Source: Ustulina deusta
Lineage: Eukaryota > Ascomycota > Sordariomycetes > Xylariales > Xylariaceae
Length of the DNA stretch: 64,000 nt
Reading direction: 5' to 3'
NCBI GenBank assembly: GCA_023159155.1
Contig: JAJNNX010000011.1
Span: forward strand, 248,001 to 312,000
Shown: piece by piece, positions 61,201 to 64,000 of the stretch
How positions within the stretch are numbered: position 1 is the stretch's first letter
Layout: the number at the start of each line of letters is the position of its first letter
Translations under genes and position numbers: made by a program
Notes under the pieces: generated by a model
Seen by the model: only the letters and a program-made list of their open reading frames with translations
What the model was told of the DNA's origin: nothing
Database searches by the model: none

Positions 61201-63823
61201 AAATCAAACAATTAAAAACTATTTTAAATATTTTATTAATAATAAATAAACTAATTAGCTATAACCACTTTTTTAAACATATTTTATAATTAACTTAATT
61301 ATTAATAATATAACTAGCAAGTTATTCTTTAAAGCTTTATATAGCTATATATTAAAATTTAAACTATTTGTTAAAAATAACTTTACCTTAAAAAAAGTAC
61401 TAGTAATACAGAAATAATTGCAAAAATTATAAACTATTAAAAACAATTTAAAAAATTAATAATAAATTATAATCAAAAAGTATTAAAAATATTATAATAT
61501 TAAATATAAATTTATAACTTATAAAATTAAAAATATAGTAATATTATTTATAAAAAACTTAAGTTTTAAATATTCTAAATTTATACTTAAGTTTATTAGC
61601 CTATTTTAGATCTTTAGCTATATTGGATTACAAGCATATTACTTTATATTTTTAATATAATATGTTTGTTTTTATAATATTTTTTTTATTTAATTATTTA
61701 AGTTTTAAAAAGCTAATATTATATATAATCTATTTATACTAAACCTTATAAATAATTTAAATAAATAAAAAATTAAAAATATAGTAATAAAATAAATATA
61801 TAATTATAAGTTATACTATAAAATTAAATAAAAAAGCTAGCTAACTAAATATAACTAATAAATATTAATTATTAATATTGTAGTACTTAAAGCAATATAA
61901 ATTTTAAGTAATAATAAAGTTATAAAAAAAAAACTTTTAATTTAGTAATTTATATTTAAAACAATAAAAAAAAATTATTTATTTTTATTTTTATTTAAAA
62001 ATATTTAGCTCTATTACTTAAAAACTTAACTAATTTAATAATTATATTAGCTTAAAACTTTAGTAAATTAATAAAAATAAACCTATAAAAAACCTGTGCG
62101 GTTAGAATTAAACTAACTATTTTAAATACTTAATTTATGCTTTACTATTAAGCTATATATAAACTATTTTTAAAATTAAATTTTATTAAAATAATAAATA
62201 TTTAAGTTTATTATAGTAGCTATAGCAATAGTTTAGGTTGCTTAATTATAAGCACTTATGATTATTTTTTTTAATTTTATTATAAATAATAAATAGCTAA
62301 TATTTATAATATATAACTATAATTTTTAAATTAAAAATATATAATAATTATATAAAAATATATTTTATGTTAATTATTTGTTTATTTATATTAAATAATA
62401 ATATAAAATAAAATTAAACAAAAGTATTTATAGTATTAAAAAAAATATATATTATTACTTAAAATAAAATATTTTTTTGTTATACTATTAATTAAAAATA
62501 TATAGTATAAATATTCTAAAAATATATAAATAATTTATAAAAACTTAATAAAATAACAAAAAAACTACTTATTTTAGTATTGCTAAGTTTACTAGTAAGG
62601 CCGAACTATACGTAATAGGTCGCTAAAAAACAATAAAACGCCTTTAATAAATAAAATTAAATATTAGCTAGCTATTAATAAAGTTTTATAAAAGCTTGCT
62701 AAACAACTAAACTTGTTTTATTAATAACTTTATTATTGTTTATATTTATTTTAAAATTAAAAAACTAGCAAAACTAGTTTAGCAATTTATTAATATAAAC
62801 TATATTAAAAAATATTAAACTTAGAACCTAATTAAATAAAAAATCTAAGTTAATATTAATACTAATATAAAACAAATATAGATCTATTTATAAAGTTATA
62901 TATTTTATATTTTTTTTAGTACTTATTATAAAAAAACGCCCTAGTTTTTTTTATAATATAAATAACCTAAATAAACTAGCTAAAGTTAGGCTAAGCTTTA
63001 TTATAAGTATTGCTAAAATAGTATTAGTATATATATATACTATAAACTAAAGATTTAACAAGTTTGCGCTTATAAGCTTTATTTTTAGCTTTAATAGCTT
63101 GCTTGCATATATATTGCTTATAGTTATAATAATTATAGCTATTTATAACTTTTTAGTAAGCAAAGGATTAAAAGCAATAGTTATAGTAGTTTTATAAAAA
63201 CTTTTTATTAAAAAAAACGTAAAAAAGGTTAGAAATAGTATTAAATATAATAATATAAACATAAAAAAAAACAAAAAAAGGTATAAAAACAAAAAAAAAA
63301 AAAAGAAACAATAGTAGCAATATATATAAGTAATTAAAACTAATAAATAATAATAATAGCAGCAGCTAAAAAAAAAAAAAAAAAAAAAAAACTAGGCTAG
63401 AATATTTATATAAAACTAGATCAGTTTTATAGGCAATTTATATATAGCCCACGTTTAAATCACTAGTATTAAAATTTATTATATACTTAAATATACAATA
63501 TATATATATTATACTGCACACATACTAAAACTTCTAATTAACAATACTATATAAATACTAAGGTATTTATATTAATAATAACAATAATAATACTATATAT
63601 TACTAATATAACAAAAGTACTTATATACTTATACCTATAAACACCTAATTGATTGCACTGCACTAATTATATATATATTACCCTAATTCTATATAAACCC
63701 TATATCTAAATCATTCTTTATCTATATATATATATATATTACCTACCTATATTATATATTTTATATTTTATATACTTATATATATTAAATTAAAAACAAC
63801 CTAACTAAGGAAAGAAAGATAGT

Positions 63824-64000
63824 TGTTATGCCTAGTATACTAGGACTAGTGCATACTTATTATATATATATATTATATCTACACCTATTTTAATAAAAAA
63901 TCTTCCTTTTATAAGCTTTAGTCTTATAAGCTAACCTTACCAAATATATAACTTATCTCTCTATATATTGTACCTGACCTTGTGAACTTCTTATTTATAA
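63824..64000 (+). repeat. Right LTR, truncated by the window
   Basis: Starts TGTTATGCC after a polypurine tract and continues past the last base of the window. Confidence 0.75.

Larger units (their letters stand above)
58068..64000 (+). mobile_element. Further LTR retrotransposon, partial (right LTR leaves the window)
   Basis: The left LTR starts at 58068 (TATTATGCCTGG) and the right LTR at 63824 (TGTTATGCCTAG); both continue GTATACTAGGAC and match for at least 177 bp to the window end. A polypurine tract AAGGAAAGAAAG (about 63808-63819) lies just before the right LTR, giving plus orientation. Stop-ridden translation near 62,590-62,650 reads T-S-K-A-E-L-Y-V, reminiscent of the copia RNase H motif T/S-x-A-E-A-E-Y; this family call is weak. 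AT runs such as (TA)n and A tracts fill 63,240-63,800. Confidence 0.7.

Noticed and set aside
62085..62160. tRNA-like stretch near CCTGTGCGGTTAGAATTAAAC
   Set aside because: It does not fold into a cloverleaf with an acceptor stem and T-loop; more likely a less mutated piece of the retroelement.
33701..64000. Mitochondrial DNA insertion as the source of the AT-rich block
   Set aside because: No mitochondrial gene, rRNA or tRNA pattern is readable; LTR pairs, target duplications and fossil pol motifs explain the block better.

Overview
The window is nuclear DNA of a filamentous ascomycete (Pezizomycotina, probably Sordariomycetes). Protein genes carry short introns of about 50-115 bp with GTANGT-type donors and CTRAY branch points. 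Gene content is typically fungal: ubiquitin-S27a fusion, GH18 chitinase, GH114 galactosaminidase, a NACHT/HEAT NOD-like receptor and an AN1-APH kinase. The right half is an extremely AT-rich block that looks mutated by RIP (repeat-induced point mutation). I cannot name the species.

Bases 1 to about 33,700 are ordinary gene-bearing DNA. In order: ubiquitin-S27a (666-1184, +); membrane-anchored GH18 chitinase (1833-3230, -); J-domain protein (4300-4896, -); small secreted protein (6951-7346, -); relics of an ATP-grasp gene and of a lipase-like hydrolase domain (8466-9275, -); a large hydrolase-NACHT-HEAT receptor (9319-14093, -); small secreted Kre9-like protein (14995-15471, -); possible unknown relics (16074-17498, -); AN1 zinc finger plus APH-type kinase (18574-20053, -); GH114 (20899-21885, +); relic of a STAND/ankyrin-type N-terminal-domain gene (22602-23689, -); NOP56 (24350-26329, +, seven exons); VPS4 (27133-28567, -); prefoldin subunit 6 (29243-29803, +); AMSH-like deubiquitinase (30736-32575, +). 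The housekeeping genes sit at both ends. The middle (about 6.9-23.7 kb) is accessory: receptors, relics and secreted proteins.

From about 33.7 kb to the window end there is no intact gene. Sampled lines are only about 5-12 percent G+C, with much TpA and few CpA/TpG. Inside it I could resolve a layered retrotransposon structure. (1) A 2-kb TRIM-like element (38,943-40,910) with three LTRs and two internal regions, flanked by the 5-bp duplication TATAG. (2) A Ty3/gypsy chromovirus (43,491 to about 56,260) with recognisable but stop-riddled RT/RNase H, integrase and chromodomain. (3) A 7.26-kb LTR element (48,111-55,367) with 254-bp LTRs and AATAA target duplications, inserted into that chromovirus between integrase and chromodomain. 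(4) A second truncated copy of the chromovirus (about 56,354-58,067). (5) A further LTR element starting at 58,068 whose right LTR begins at 63,824 and runs off the window. LTR pair differences are transitions as far as I aligned them, the hallmark of RIP. The block could be pericentromeric or other constitutive heterochromatin.

Functionally, VPS4 and the AMSH-like protein both belong to the ESCRT/ubiquitin sorting pathway. NOP56 and ubiquitin-S27a belong to ribosome production. The receptor with neighbouring relics looks like a birth-and-death locus for fungal allorecognition or innate immunity. I found no tRNA, rRNA or CRISPR array.
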